From Cardiocondyla obscurior (lineage: Eukaryota; Arthropoda; Insecta; Hymenoptera; Formicidae), in assembly GCF_019399895.1 (NCBI RefSeq), contig NC_091887.1:2480001-2544000 (forward strand): DNA of 64,000 bases, in the 5' to 3' direction. The position numbers were made by a program, and so were the translations under genes. Shown piece after piece: positions 47,957-62,200 of this stretch (positions within the stretch are counted from its first letter, which is position 1; each line of letters opens with the position of its first letter). The notes under the pieces are model-generated. The model was not told the origin of the DNA and made no database searches. It saw only the letters and a list, made by a program, of their open reading frames with translations.

Positions 47957-48675
47957 CAAATGACGGAAGCGTTCTTTGTCGCGCTATTCAGAATGGGATA
48001 TGTGTATTAAACGTAATAAGCCATTTAAATCTAAAAGATATCTTATAAAATTTCCGGACAACACAAAATTCTAAAGGACATTAAAATTTTATAGATATCT
48101 TTTAAATTTTTATGTTGCTTAAAATATTATTCTCATCTGTAAAATATATTCAGCAATACATATTTACGAAATTAATACGAATTCCTTGAATATCGTGTTT
48201 AGACGCGATTTGTTAGATATAACAAACTGAAAGTCAATTTATTCGAGCTTAATTATGACTTCTAACATATTCGATGTAGGAGACTGCGAGACTAGTTAAG
48301 GGCGGACTATAAGTTATATATTAAATTGGACAAATATGATTATTAGAGGTAGAAAACCGTAGGTCAAATTTTCTTTAGTCCTTCATTATACTCTTGTAAC
48401 TGATAATACTATTTGTGCCTCAATTTCGATAGAAGGAAATTGGATGAACGAGACGTACATTATAACAAAGACTGAAGCATTGTGATATACATGTCATACA
48501 TGTTGAATTTCGAATGTTTGAATCTTTTTTTTTTTTCAAACAATCTTTAAACGAACATTTACAGAATCTTTTAAACGTCCTCTGGATGCTACTTATTGTT
48601 AGAAATGTATCGATTTATGAAAAATCTTAGAGATATATATGAATCAAATAATAACTCGTTAAAAAAATCTAAACA

Positions 48676-48694
48676 TACACACACACACACACAA
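48676..48694. repeat. (CA)n microsatellite in Rubicon 3' UTR
   Basis: ACACACAC repeated for roughly 18 bases. Simple repeat. Confidence 0.8.
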
Positions 48695-49121
48695 CTTAAT
48701 TTGTGTGTTAAACATGTAATGAATTTTCTTGATAGTCTTACACGTACATTTTTAACATTTATAAATATTCGAGCACAGCGAACGTAAACAAAAAGTATTA
48801 TTTCTTTCAATTTATTTTATAGATGGTAATAAGAATCTTGAGTCATAATTTTAAAACTCTAGATTACTGATTAATGTAAATTATTATATTAATAATGTAA
48901 GGTTATTATGTAAAAATCTAATTTAATAATAGTACGTACGTACCTGATTTTTATTCAATTAAAGCTTGTATTATATCAAAAGCGTACACATTTAGATTAA
49001 ATAAGTTTAGTAAGAAATTTTGATATTTTTTGTTCTGTTACATTCTTTCTCGCGACATAGCTCTAATTATTATCGTAATTATTAGTAAAACGTTTATAAG
49101 AAGAAACGTGTAAAATATGTC

Positions 49122-49127
49122 AATAAA
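49122..49127 (+). terminator. Poly(A) signal AATAAA for Rubicon
   Basis: The hexamer lies about 1.17 kb after the Rubicon stop, in A/T-rich sequence. Earlier variants exist, so the 3' end is uncertain. Confidence 0.45.
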
Positions 49128-49320
49128 GTTATCAAAGTTAACTGCTTAACATAAAAGAAGTCATTAAAGAGTTTACATTAGAGATGACAGAGCGCGCGCG
49201 TCATTAGATTCAGACATTAGTTAATTATATATATTAATAATTAAAATTAAGTGATCTACAGTCAATGGCGTGTTGCCGGTTTACTTACATTTGTATCTTC
49301 CGGTTAGGTTAAAATATTTT

Positions 49321-49397
49321 CCGTCCTTCCGTCCTTCCTTCCTTCCTTCCGTCCTTCCTTCCTTCCTTCCTTCCGTCCTTCCTTCCTTCCGTCCTTT
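49321..49397. repeat. (TTCC)n / CCGTCCTTCC minisatellite
   Basis: CCTTCC units interrupted at regular points by CCGTCC. The Ser/Pro/Phe open frame across it is a by-product of the repeat. Confidence 0.9.
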
Positions 49398-49399
49398 CG

Positions 49400-52203
49400 T
49401 GGCAGTATTCTGGATTATCTCGACGTGTTGTAGCCTCGGTTGTAGCACTTTAAATCACTTGATACTACTTATATTACACTGCTTTCTTTTTTTTATAATT
49501 ACTATCACTATCACTAATCACAAAATGTCCGTTCGTCACCGAATTAACAACGTCGACACTAATTCGTACGCTATAACAACAATTAACGATAACAAGATAA
49601 TGAAAGATTTCTTGTTCAATTATTTTCACATTTTATTAAATTATATCTTATTTATAATGCACATACACACATCTTTGATCTTAGCGTAATAAACGGTAAT
49701 TTATTGAGTAGAAAAATATATTAATTATATACACACTATCCTAATTTAGCTCAAATTTTATGAATATGTTATATAATATATGGCTTATACATATAATATA
49801 TAACTATTACATTTTTAATTTTAATTTAAATTATGACATTTTATATACAGATGAACATCTGCGATTGATTATATATGTACAGTATTATAATTTTTATGAA
49901 ATTTACTCTTTTTAAGGTAACTAAAAGTTAAACAGGACTAACTTAATGTTCTGAAGGTGGGCGCGTTCCATTATCATATTTTTTTTTTACCGAGAAAACT
50001 AATCAATATATACCGTAAACAATTACTGTGTGTATTATATTAAGTAAACGTAAAATTTCTTTGCTCCACTTTTGTCAAAAAAATATATTTACAATATTCA
50101 CCGTATATTTAACTCATATTAAAAAAAAATTCTTTTTGATTTCATACTTCTTCGCATTAAAAACATGTAATGCTCTGTCTTATATATCTTTTTTAAATTA
50201 TTTAAAATGTAAATGATATTGATAACATAAGTATTATATAGATTTTATATTACAAGAGTGCTAAATAAGCATCTCCTCGTCAAGCGCACGAATGCGAGAA
50301 ATTCATTTCAGATATAAAAGTTGTCCAAATTAAAACGTCCGTTATAGACGATTCATTCCATTCTTTATGGTAAGCCCTTCAGTCCTTTGCCTTAGAGGAT
50401 TTCGTATCCACCCTATATTTAGGGAGAAAAAAAAATTTCACGACATGTACACACATTTCTTTTTTTTTTGTGACATTGTAAACAAGTGTTAATATCACAG
50501 ATAGTTTTCGTATCTATTGACGTTTCTTTTCTGTAGTGGAGTGTTAATTATAAAATTAGATCGTTACATGTATCTATCCTCTAAGGATAAAACAAGATCT
50601 TTAACTAAATTTTCACGTTATTAGATCTGCGATAAATATTTCATTTTTAATGCATGATCGTAACAGAAATTTAAGTTCCTTATCTAACAAATCAAATTTT
50701 ATTCAGTCTATGTACAATCGGGCTTCCGCAGTGTATTTTTTACCAGGATTCAATTTATTTTTTAATAAAATCCTCCTGTTTTTTCGTTTTTAATTATCTC
50801 AAAACAAATGTATTGTCAATGTTGGAATATGGAGACTGGAAAAGAAAAACGAGGAAAACCAAGCCATGATCATGACGAGGAAAAAAATAGGGAGGCCTAA
50901 TTGTAAATGATGATTGACGAAAACAATTATAGATAACAACGCGCCACACCTCTTTACATAGCAGTGCTTTCAGTGAAATTAATTACAAGGCAGGCTAAAA
51001 AGCAACGCGCATCTGGTGAACTATTTCGAAAAAAAAGATAGAAGCAATATGTTGCGTTTATTCGGTTATTTTTAGTAAATAAATCAAATTTGCTTAATTA
51101 ATTAAATGTTAACTCGTATGTTAATTTAATACACAAAATTTAATGAAATTTAGTTATTGTAGAGTATTATTGTTATTCGAGGAATGAAGGATCTTCAAAT
51201 AAAATTTTATAAGTATCATCTCAATTGATGTAAAATTATGATTTAAAGTCACAATATAAGACGTTGTGACAGATATATAAAATATTCAATTTATGTTGAT
51301 GAATCTAACGTCGTGCAATCGCATTTTCCTCAATTATAAAGATGTGCCTTATTCTTATATCGATGGCAAAGTTAATAAATATATGTTAAACTTTTTTTTT
51401 AATAATTTGTTTTTTTTAACAAGGGAAACATGTAAAAAAATGTTTTTTTATTCTATTTCTTTGTATGAATTTCGAAAATATACATCTTTTTATTCGCGAA
51501 TAATTCAACCACACGTGCATTACTTTTCAGTCTACTCGCGTATACGAAAAACAACCCAACGTGAAGACTCGGGTTGAAAATTTATATCGCAAAAGGTATA
51601 ACAGCGTGGCGCTAAAATAAATTTTTAATAAAAAAAGAAAAAGAATTAGTAAAATGGTTTATATAAATAGCAAAGACGATAAAGGCTATAAAGAGATGTA
51701 GATAGATATATATAGAGAATTAAAGAGAAAATAGAGACCACGTTATATATAAATATAAATAATGAATGATAAAAATAGATTTGTTTTTCACAGTTAAACT
51801 GATTACACTAGTTTAGAATTAATCTTTTTTAGTCCATTGGAAAAAGAAAGATAAATTTTAATTTAGTACAGTCAGTTTAGCCATAAAGAATAGACCTTAG
51901 GAATCAATATGCTATCCAGTGTACCCGTAAAACGCGGTGAAGTTTCGCGACAAAACTTGTTGACGTGCATTTAAAATTCCTGACACTTTTCGCCCTATGT
52001 TCCACTCATTATACAATTTAGAGAGCAGCATCGCTATTCGTATGCTAACAATTATTAACATTCAAGCTATTCAACAATTTATACGCGACTAGTCTTATTC
52101 CCTAACGCTATGTAACCAAGATAACTCATTTTCTGCACTCATACTGAATTTCACTGTTATGATTTACAAGTTACTTCAGTATTCTTAATTGTAATTTTTT
52201 TTT
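49400..52203. other. Intergenic A/T-rich region between Rubicon and cyclin B3
   Basis: No recognisable gene. Open frames are short and Phe/Lys/Asn/Ile-rich. The right part is probably the cyclin B3 3' UTR. No structured repeats beyond poly-A/T tracts were seen. Confidence 0.5.
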
Positions 52204-54369
52204 TTATATGTCTAAAGTTTCTTTTAGAGGCAGTTTTGCTACTTCAAAGAAAATCCTAAAATGCAAATAAAATGAAATAAACATTCGTTATTCATAAAAC
52301 AAATAAAAAATAAATATATATTTATGTATCGATAATGTTAATATGTATATAAAACGGTTACTTACTTGTGGCTATATTTGTTGTGGACAGTCTTTAATGT
52401 TTCTTTGTGCTTCTTATGCAGACTCTGATTCAAAAGATTGCAAATATCTCTTATGTCGTCAAGTTTATAACCACTATAATATTCTAGCGTTGGGTTCCAT
52501 CCTCCTAGATCCTTCATTAGCAGTGCTAGTAGCAATGCTGCTGCTGCCATTTTACTGTCGCTAAATCTGATCATCGTATAATCCATCAAAGAATGTTCCA
52601 GTATATACCGAGCCAAAGTTAACGTGGCCATAGACACCTTGGTACACTATTTAAAAATGGTAATAATTAAATTAGAGTACATTTATATTTAACACAAATA
52701 ATTTAAATCTAATTTCAAATATTAGAAGAAAATCAATGTTTTCTTTTCAAAAGAATTAATTTCATAAAAGAAAAAAAATGTATATTATGTAATATATAAA
52801 TTAAAATTTTGGAATCGAAGAATTTATGGAATACACCTATAAATTTTATAGAATCTGTGTATTGCTTACCCTAGCATAACGCCGTAAAAATCTATAAGAA
52901 AGAGGTATTCCCAGGTCAAATTTGACTACTTTTAAAACATTTATTTCCATTTTGATCAGCTCCCTTTGCGAGTAAGCGCCGTCACATATATACAAAAAAT
53001 CTTCTATCATAGGTGGTACTCTTTCCTAAAATCATAATTAAGATTAAATTGTTATTAATGAGCTTACTGTTCTTTATCATTTTGTCGGGCAAAAATTTAT
53101 AATAATATACTTATAAAACATACGTCAAATTTGCTTGCTATGAAAAGACTCGCAGCGCCGAGCAATTGTAGAGTCTCTTTCCCGACTGTCACTTTTGTCA
53201 GATATAGATCGACCAGTTTTACTGCCAGATACAGAGTCTCGTGATTCAACTCAAACGACTCTTGTACTTCGACCATCCAGTCGACTAGTAGTGCTCTCAT
53301 CCATTGCGAAAGGCACACTTGCCGATTCATATAATCGCCAACAGGGAATAGGCGTTCACGTTCTTTTAAGTAATTGAAAATGTCCATCGCATAGTGCGAT
53401 ACCTGATACGGATCTAACCAATTTTCGACATCGAAATCCCAGGGAACACCTTCAGGTAATTTTGTTACAGGTATGGCGTTCACTAAAGAGGTAGTCGAAA
53501 TTTTTTTCTCGGCAGGTGAAATCGGTTCTTTTTTTTCGACTTTCTCAATTAACTTCTCTTGTTTCTCATCTATTTTTTCATCAATCTATATATCAAACAA
53601 ACCAAAATAAAATAAAGTAATAATGTATACAATGTTTTCAATAAAATAAAAAAAAATTAATTACTTTATTACTGCTCCTACGAGTCCTTTTCGTGCTATC
53701 TGTAATATCTTCCAAAGCACTGATGTATAACGAACTCTCCTCTGATTTCTCTAAATCTGCACTCCGTCTATTTACAATTTTGTTGTTAGTAGTCTCTGCT
53801 TTATCATCTTTTTTGATAATCGGTTTAATACGAGTGACTGGTTTAGCTTTTGCTACAACTGGAACAACATCAGTGGATTTTTCTACAGCAACATTGTTTT
53901 CACTTGGTTTGGCTTGAGTAGTTATCTTTTTTGTTGGATGGTTTTGTCCTCCCAGCGATGTAGTAATAGCCTATAAAAAAAATTAAATATGATTAGAATA
54001 GATATGATTAAATAAAAAAAAAATGTGTATAATTGTTAATTAAATTATTACAATGCTGTAATAAAAATCAGATTGTAAGAGCCATTGTAACTTAACCACT
54101 GAATTAAAGTATAAATTTACATTTTAGTAAAATAGATACAATAATTATGGAATACTTACGTTGGTAATATTTGCAAAAGCGCATCTTTTATTCGTTTTCT
54201 CTTTAAGTGGCGAAACATCTGCTTTTCGTTTGGCACGAGTTTCTCTGGCAGCAGCTGGTTTTAGTACATGGTTCAATACAGAATTTTGACTCCTAGTTGT
54301 TATTCCTTTTCTCAAAGATGCAGCGCCGATTTGTCTATTTTTTTCGAGTAATACTTTAGGGGGTGCCAT
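52204..54369 (-). CDS. CycB3: G2/mitotic-specific cyclin B3
   Basis: Six coding exons, in transcript order on the minus strand: 54369-54160, 53970-53665, 53585-53124, 53025-52870, 52646-52366, 52255-52204. Phases close and give 488 aa. The N-terminus has a KRCAFANITN block like the conserved KRSAF-x-DLTN of B3 cyclins, then a Lys-rich linker and the B3 landmark ESSLYISALEDI. The cyclin box starts at about residue 210 and includes MRALLVDWMVEVQESFEL and HETLYLAVKLVDLYL, the B3 form of the CDK-binding helix. The last exon supplies the conserved tail IFFEVAKLPL. An in-frame TAA sits just after the exon-5 donor (HKYSHK-type end), so stopping there would lose 16 conserved residues. Partner is CDK1; acts in mitotic and meiotic division. 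Confidence 0.93.
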
Positions 54370-56263
54370 TTTGTGGATGATGAAATTTCAATGCCTCTGT
54401 TCCTTATCTGATTGCTATTGTTCACAAACATATATAACCAAGATATATCATATAATATATTTTATATATTAATCAATTTAACTTACAAATTTTATTAAAC
54501 ATAATACTACAAGATCTTTCAGAAACAAGATGATTCTCTTTCAGAAATGAGATACCTTTATTTTATTGAAAAATATTTCTATATAAACATATTTTTTAAG
54601 AAACTTTATTATCCAATTTTATTCTTTTGCTTCTAACATCATACTCTGAGATAATATTAATAAATAAATGTGAAAAAGTGACTCTTTGTACATTCTTTAG
54701 TGACTTTAGTGAAGTCCAAACGATTCATAAATAAATCCAATTAGTTGGAGTTTCTCCAAATTAATTAATTAAAATTCGAATTAAATACCACAAAAGAAAT
54801 ACAATAAAATTATAGAAACATTGTACATGCCCCTAGAACATAAGGAATTCTCAAGACCTCGCTTTTAACTGAAAACACACAAGTCTACCCATACGGCTCC
54901 TTAATACACAGAACCTGCTCGATGTGAAAAACCGCGTATCTCTCGGCGAACCGTACTTAGGGAACCTCCGGGTATATCGTGGGAACAAAGCTGAACTATC
55001 CCGCCTTCCATCAACGTAAAAATTTCCACGGCTTTCTGTGACGAATCCCTCGGTCTTTCCCAAAACTCTCCGTGCTCGGAAACGGCACGCCGAGATGGAA
55101 AACGCGGGAATCAGCGGAGCTCGTCGGGATTCACCACTGGGTTTCCTCGCGAATTCGTTACCTTCGACGGTTACAGGAACGACTGCGGGCGGTTGCACCG
55201 AGTTCTCGCGAGCGTGTGGAAGATCGCGAGCAAAATATTTATGATACGCGCGAACGGGAGGATGAGGTGTCGCGAGGGTGTCCGGCCGTTTCGCCGGGTG
55301 CGATCGTTCGGCACGCGCAGAGGACGTGGCTACTTACGTACCTACCGTCACTCCGAGATCCTTGTGTGTATATGCGCGAACGGCGAAAGGTCGCTCGTTC
55401 ACAAGGCTCTCGCATGCCACGCGCCTACGTATGCCCAGTGCAACGTTGGTGCGTTCTCCGTTCGCGCGTCGTTCACTCGCGTCACTTCGTCGCCGGGATG
55501 ATGATTGCTCGAGTTGACGTTGGTTCAAACTCACAGTTACAACTGATCGCCGCGCGTCCATTGGCCGACGCCGCAGCCCGAGCCAGCCAATCAGAGCGCC
55601 GTCACGCGCCGCGAGTGACTTCGCGCAATACTTCACGCAACGCTCGCACGGTAAAATCGCGTTATATTCAGTCTCGGAACGTAATCGAAGTTACAACTGC
55701 GTTGACCCTTTTTTATTTTTTCTCCTTTCGTTCGATAAAATGCATCTCGAGAGTCTTGATTTAATTCGTTATCTCGACGGAGTGTGCGATACAGCCGGCG
55801 GTTAATTTTCCCTGATTTCTTCTACTTACTCTTGGTACTTTTCTTTTATTTGACTTTGTTTTCAGCATGCATTTTGCTTCTTTATTTTCTTTAAAACAAA
55901 ATATATATTTTTTTTAATTATAGTTTTATTGTAATATTTTTGTGCACGGTCCAATTTATTTTTCAGATAGCTGCCGCACGTTTTCCTAATTGGGGTTATA
56001 ATGATTGTAAACAAACGTCGCGTGGACGTTTTGCTCGGCACGTAGATTTTTTACTGCTCTATCGTACCCGACGCAAGATGCTAATTATCGGTGCAATCAG
56101 AGTCAAAGTCCCGCCGAAGTAACCTTCCATCCTCAGTTGGAGCACAGAAAATTACGGTAGCTGCCTAGTCATCTGAAAAGTTCATCGGGGTAACCTTTTC
56201 GGAGTCGCGCGCTGTCAAGATCGCGCGTTTTGTTCATTTCATGGAGGTGCGATTCACGCCGAG
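54370..56263. other. Intergenic region and promoters of CycB3 and PEX1
   Basis: 54.4-54.9 kb is A/T-rich and probably holds the CycB3 5' UTR or first intron (AG before AGGCATTG, about 30 bp upstream of the ATG, could be an acceptor). 54.9-55.7 kb is CpG-rich with several overlapping open frames, a typical CpG-island effect. No third gene is supported. Confidence 0.5.
55560..55591. promoter_or_regulatory. Inverted CCAAT pair between CycB3 and PEX1
   Basis: ATTGG at 55560-55564 and CCAAT at 55587-55591 face each other 22 bp apart in the CpG-rich block. NF-Y CCAAT boxes are typical of G2/M cyclin genes. PEX1 starts about 0.7 kb to the right, so a shared promoter is plausible. Confidence 0.5.
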
Positions 56264-59200
56264 ATGCAGCACGAACGTCTCGTCGTGAAATTCGTTGCGG
56301 CGAACAATTGCTTCGCGCATCTGTCGGCTACGTGGACACGCCGCTTAGAAACTAAGGTTAGTAAGGTTAGTTTTATCGTAATTGATCGATCGAAGACCCT
56401 GCCGTGAAATCTCGACAGGCCAAATGGTGCCATCTAAGCACGATATAATAAACTCGGCAGCTGATAATAAGCAAGAAAATGGCGGTCGATAAAAACGTAA
56501 TTATGAAATATATTTATTTGAGAAATATTTCAAAGAGCGATTTAAAGTTTAATCGACCGGTTTGACGAACTCGCGCCTGGCGAAATCGGGCCGTAATTTA
56601 TAAAATAATTTCCAACGTTAATTAATATTAACGCGACCGTTGCGAATTATCCCGAAAATGGTTTTCACCACGACGATCTAATTTCAGGAGAACGTGATTG
56701 AAATGTCGCACGATGGGAAGAAGTATTATCTCACCTGCGTTACTCGCATTAATGACGACGAGACGTTATGCATTGGCGCCACGTTCGCGAGAAGTTTGAA
56801 TGTCCAGGAGGGAGACCAAGTGTTCGTCTCCTCTGTGAAAAACGTTCCCTCATTGAGCAGCGTTAAAGTTGCCCCTCTTACCCTGAGCGATCGTGAACTT
56901 CTGGTACGATATAAGTTCTCATATGTATGTACATGCACGTCGATTTACGCGAATGACATATTAATGGATCGACTGTCCATGTTCGGCGACAGGAATTGCA
57001 AGTGGAAAGGGTGCAGTCGACCCTCTTGAACCAAGTGAGAATCGTCGCGAAAAAGCAGCCGATTGTGGCGTGGATATCTAAGTTTTCCTCCGTGACTTTT
57101 GTTGTAGGCAAGTTACTTGTATTTTTGTAATATTACTCGAATATATGGAAAATGTTATTATTGAAAAATATCGCTGTCAAGTAATGGTTGGATTACACTC
57201 AGCTTTTATTGTATTATTTTAATACCGTTGTTATTAATTGAGAGAGTTGAATTTGAGACGGAAACGAAAGATTTTATTGGATAAAGCTACTCGATATGCT
57301 TATATAAATTATATAAATTAAATGTATTAAGAAAATATATCCTGTATATAATTTTTAGAGGGTTTAGAGCCGAAGTTCGAGTATGGACTGCTCGAGGAGT
57401 TCTCAGAGGTGCACGTGCTCGATGCAATTGGGAGTACAGAGATAAAGAACGTAGCTGAAAAGGAGACCGCAAAGATAAGCAGCCCTTTGGGCAAAATCCT
57501 GCCTTATTTTGCTAAAGGAAAGGATCATCGCGACTCGAAGGACGACGTCGCGAATTACGCATTACTGCAGAGCTTTCGTCACAGAAGCGCGCCTCGCGTC
57601 TTTCGCGTGTGTCCTTTGCCGGAGTTCCGGTCTTTCGATCAGTCGAATGCTCACGATGTAATCCTGCGATGTCCCTGTCATGTTCTAATTCCGAGAAGGT
57701 GCTTACCGAAAGGCGTAAGACTGAACGGAACAATGTGTAAATTTTTTATATATCAGAATATTTCGCTTTTTATTGTAATTGTAGCTAAAGCAATCGATTT
57801 ATTCTTTCATTCATTTGCAGGTAAAATTAGAAAAGTGCCAGAGAGTCGACAACACGTTAACGTCACCAGCACAAATTTCCTGAGACCCAACGATTCTTCT
57901 TTCAAGCAGCCGCAAGAGCTCGTCGCAAGAATTTACATCCTCGAAGATACTTTGGGCGAGTGCTCCCCGTCATTAGACCGAGAATATTTCGACCTAAACT
58001 CGATTCATTCCTGCGTTTACGTATCGGAGAGTCTGAAGATCACTCTGGGATTGAAAGTCGGAGGCAAAGTGATCGCGCAAGTGATGGAGAATAACGAGCG
58101 TCCGACGCCGTCATCAGTGAACGTTTTTCCATTTGAACAATGTGTAACACCGGAAGTTTTCGAGAATTACGTAAAATTTTACTCGAGACATGAGCCGCTG
58201 CTGCTCAATTCGGGTATGACAATTTTACTCGACAGCGGGGAACGGTGTGGCGTGCAAATTTTACCTGCGGATTGCGATTACGCAGTAATAGACGAAAAAG
58301 ACGTAAAAGACTCGATCGCTTTTGTTCCGTCGGATCCGAGTAATGAAACAATTTCTCTCAATCGTTCCGAAGAGAACTTGAAGATGGAAAAAACTTCCAC
58401 TAGGTAATAAAATACACGGTACCGTGGTATCGTTAGTTCTTTATTTAGTAGAATAAATTAAACTTTTACGTCAAATATTTATGATAAAAAAATGTGCAGG
58501 TATATGGAAAGTGCTCTCAAAGATTGCGAGATCGCGCTTGATCTTAGTTTGGGTTTAAGAAGAGCGGTGGACCTTCAGTACGATCGCGAGAATATTCTGA
58601 TCTGTGGTGACGTGGGTTCCGGCAAGACGACGTTCTGCAAAATGCTAATCGAGCGTTATCACGAGGCGCCGTGTTTCGTGCACACGCACTTGATTGATTG
58701 CAGGTCGCTGAAAGGTAATATCAACAACTGCATGCAATTAGCGTAATTTAATTGGGAACATCGTGACAAATTATGATCTTGATTGAAAATTCAAACCTTT
58801 CAAAGAGTTTCAAACGCAAATCTTGATCTTCTTTTCTCGCGATAATATTTTTTTTAAAGTTTTAAGTGTTCTCTGTTTTTAATTTTAATAAGACACGACA
58901 AAAATAATTAAGAATGTAACTTGACATCATATTAATTCTTTGTTTTATGATATTTATGAAACACAGCAATTGTTCATTAGGTAAAAAAGTAGAGACAATA
59001 CAAAAGATTATTACGTCCGCCATGAGTGAATGCGTGTATTATCAACCGTCTATACTGTTTCTGGACGATTTGGAGAGCATTACCAATGCGTCATTAAATG
59101 ATGAGGAGAATACGATAGATACAACGAATGCTTCCAGGTAAATAGAGATGTTTTTATAGATTAATTTAACTTGAATGGTAAAAAGAAATACAGAATTTCC

Positions 59201-62200
59201 GTATAATCTTTTCATAATCAATTTCAGAATTACCGATATGCTGATTAACATCATTACACAATACCAAGAATTTCATTACATCTCAATCGTCGCTACTTGT
59301 GTCAACGTGAGTAAAATCGGCTCGAGACTACGACCAGCTAGGGGAGCGCAATTTTTTAGGACAGTCTTACAAATCCCGAATCTTGAGAAGGTATAACTAC
59401 TCTATAATTAATACGAGCAAGCGAATTCAAGAGTTTGCCGCGAAAAGAAAATGTTAATTGTATCAAGTTGTTTAATATTCTGCACGTTCATCCTTTCTTG
59501 GTGCTACTGATATGTTGTTTGTTGTTGCATTTCCCGATTAACGCGCTTTCGTATTTCCGCACCTTCTTAATTAAATTCCCCCTGTCCCGTATAAGTTGGG
59601 ATGTTCTCCCGTTGATTTCTGCGTAACACTAACTCGTGTCGTGGCTAACCAGGTGGATAGAATCGATATTTTGCGATTAACGCTCGAGGACAAGTTGTGC
59701 GTGCCCGGAGACATGAATTGGAATTACTATGGAAACAAGACCGAGGGCTGGATGCCTCAGGATCTCGTTGACTTGGCGGAGAGGGCACGGTTCGTCGCGT
59801 GGAAGCGTCATGGTAACGAGATAGATGAATAATCATAAAAATATTAACAAATACTGCATTAAGTTTGAATAAAGAAATAATTACCAATAAAAGTAAGCAT
59901 TTTTATACTTAGCAAATGTTTTTTTCAATTTGATTTTTATGAAAATTGTTGTCATGTTTATATATTTTAATTTATTTAAGCGGCAGAAAAATTGAAAGCA
60001 CCAATTATCGTGACGGAGGAGGATATTAACACCGCGTTGAAGAATTGCATGCCAATGTCTCTACAAGGTGTGCAATTGTACAAAAGCGGTGGTCACTCTT
60101 GGTCCGACATCGGCGGATTGATAAACACGAAAAACTCTCTCACGGAAATTCTACAGTGGCCGCTTAAATATCCTGAAATCTTCAAGAATGCCCCGATAAA
60201 GCTACAAAGCGGCGTACTGTTATATGGGATGCCAGGTACTGGAAAAACGATGCTGGCCAAAGCTATCGCTGGCGAGTGTGGCGTGAATCTGATTAGTATT
60301 AAGGTGAGACAGATAATAATTTTTATTTTATTCTTTGTCTCTTATAATTTTACGTCTTTTTTTTTTTTTAATAAAACTAATTTAATGTGATATTTTTAGA
60401 TAATGACGAGTTTAATTTCAGGGTCCAGAATTGCTTTCAAAATATATAGGCGTCAGTGAAGAATCCGTGAGAAATGTATTCGAAAGGTAATAGTTTCTTG
60501 AAAATTTTTTCATTTTTTAAATATTACATTTGGACTTCGTATGATTTGCGGTTTTTAAAAATCAATTTTATTGTTATAGAGCCCGACGCGCTAAACCGTG
60601 CGTTTTATTCTTTGATGAATTCGACAGTCTTGCACCCAGGTAAAAACTACAGAACAAATAACCATGCAAACTTTACTTATCTAACTTTCTATTCTAATGT
60701 TAATAATATGATAATAGTAACATAACTAATATATTAAATCTTGTATTTATTTATACGCGTGGATTTTATTTTAATTAGACGTGGACACGATAGCACTGGA
60801 GTCACCGATAGGGTGGTGAACCAACTGCTGACGCAACTCGACGGAATCGAAGATCGCGAGGGAGTAGCGGTCGTAGCAGCGTCTTCGAGACCCGATTTGT
60901 TAGATCCGGCTCTCCTAAGACCGGGGCGTCTTGACAAGTGTTTGCACTGTCCTTTACCGAGCGAGGTGATAACAACTTTGACAATACAGCACGGTTATTT
61001 GTTAATTGTTCACTAATAATCTTCGTTTTTTGTTTTAGTTGGAAAGGGAAACGATTTTCGCGGTTCTCTGCGGCTCTCAAAGCGTAGACACAGCCGAGTT
61101 AGATTTGAAGATACTAGCTCAGCTTACTGACGGATTCACCGGAGCTGATATTAACGCGGCGATCACTACGGCGAAACTATCGGCGTTCGAGGACGCCTTG
61201 ACGACTGCAACGGTTAATATAAAGCAATATTTTTAAAGCGTAAAAAAACTGTTCTGCGTATTTAATTAATTTCAATGAAAGGTATCGAGGCACGAGCGAA
61301 TATAATCAAAGTAATCGAAATTTTAGCTTTCGTGATCGATCTTTTAAGTCGTTATGATGATTCGAGATCTCCGGTAAAACAGATTGCATCGCTAATGACC
61401 GAGCTGTTTCGTCGTTGCCTGTTGTCGTTGTCGCGATGGTGTCTGTGCAGCGCCGTAATGAAAAGCGCTTCTCGCGCGACTCCCGAGAATCATTTGTAGG
61501 GTAGCTTCCGAAGTAAGATAGTGCGTAATGACGATAATATCGTTAGGTGTGCACCCTACGGTGTGCGTACGGGGGTGTGCTTGGGTGCGGATCGGGGAAC
61601 GGGTAAGATCGAAGGGGGAAGGAGAAAGAGAGGGCTGCAAAGGGGGCTGTAGGTGCCGCCATATAACCGAGGAAACGTAGACCAGGTTTATTAGCACATG
61701 GTGCCGAGAGCGTCGGGCGACCGGGCCACCCCCTTCGGCGCTTCACTTCATCCTCCGACCCACCCTATGCCTCACTGAACGTCGAGGGGGTTATTATCTT
61801 ATGCGTTATAATGATACACGGTTTAAGGCCTGCAGCGGTCCTGCAAGATCGAAAGCCAGACAGCCATTCCGCTAGTTACGACGCTCGTTAGACACGTCTT
61901 CCATGTGTCTATCGTCTAACCCAGTAATTACGTACGCTCATTTATTTATTAATTTATTTTAGTAAATTTTATTAATTAAATATATAGTATAAATATTCGT
62001 GATATCTTATATATTTATATATTTTATATTTTTCTGACACGTTTACTGTTTCGTGACAAGTTTTCGTTCTCCGACTTTTATTTGAGACTGCAAGAAGTGG
62101 AATTGTTTAGAACGCGTGGTTTCAAATTATTACAGAGATAAGTGTAAAGTCAGCAGTCATTTTATTAACGCGTATGTGTGCAACCGATCGAATTGATTTG

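Noticed and set aside
55072..55764. 230-codon plus-strand open frame
   Set aside because: It lies in a CpG-rich block where all frames open up, is Arg/Ser/Ala-rich, has no motif, and overlaps the CycB3/PEX1 promoter region.
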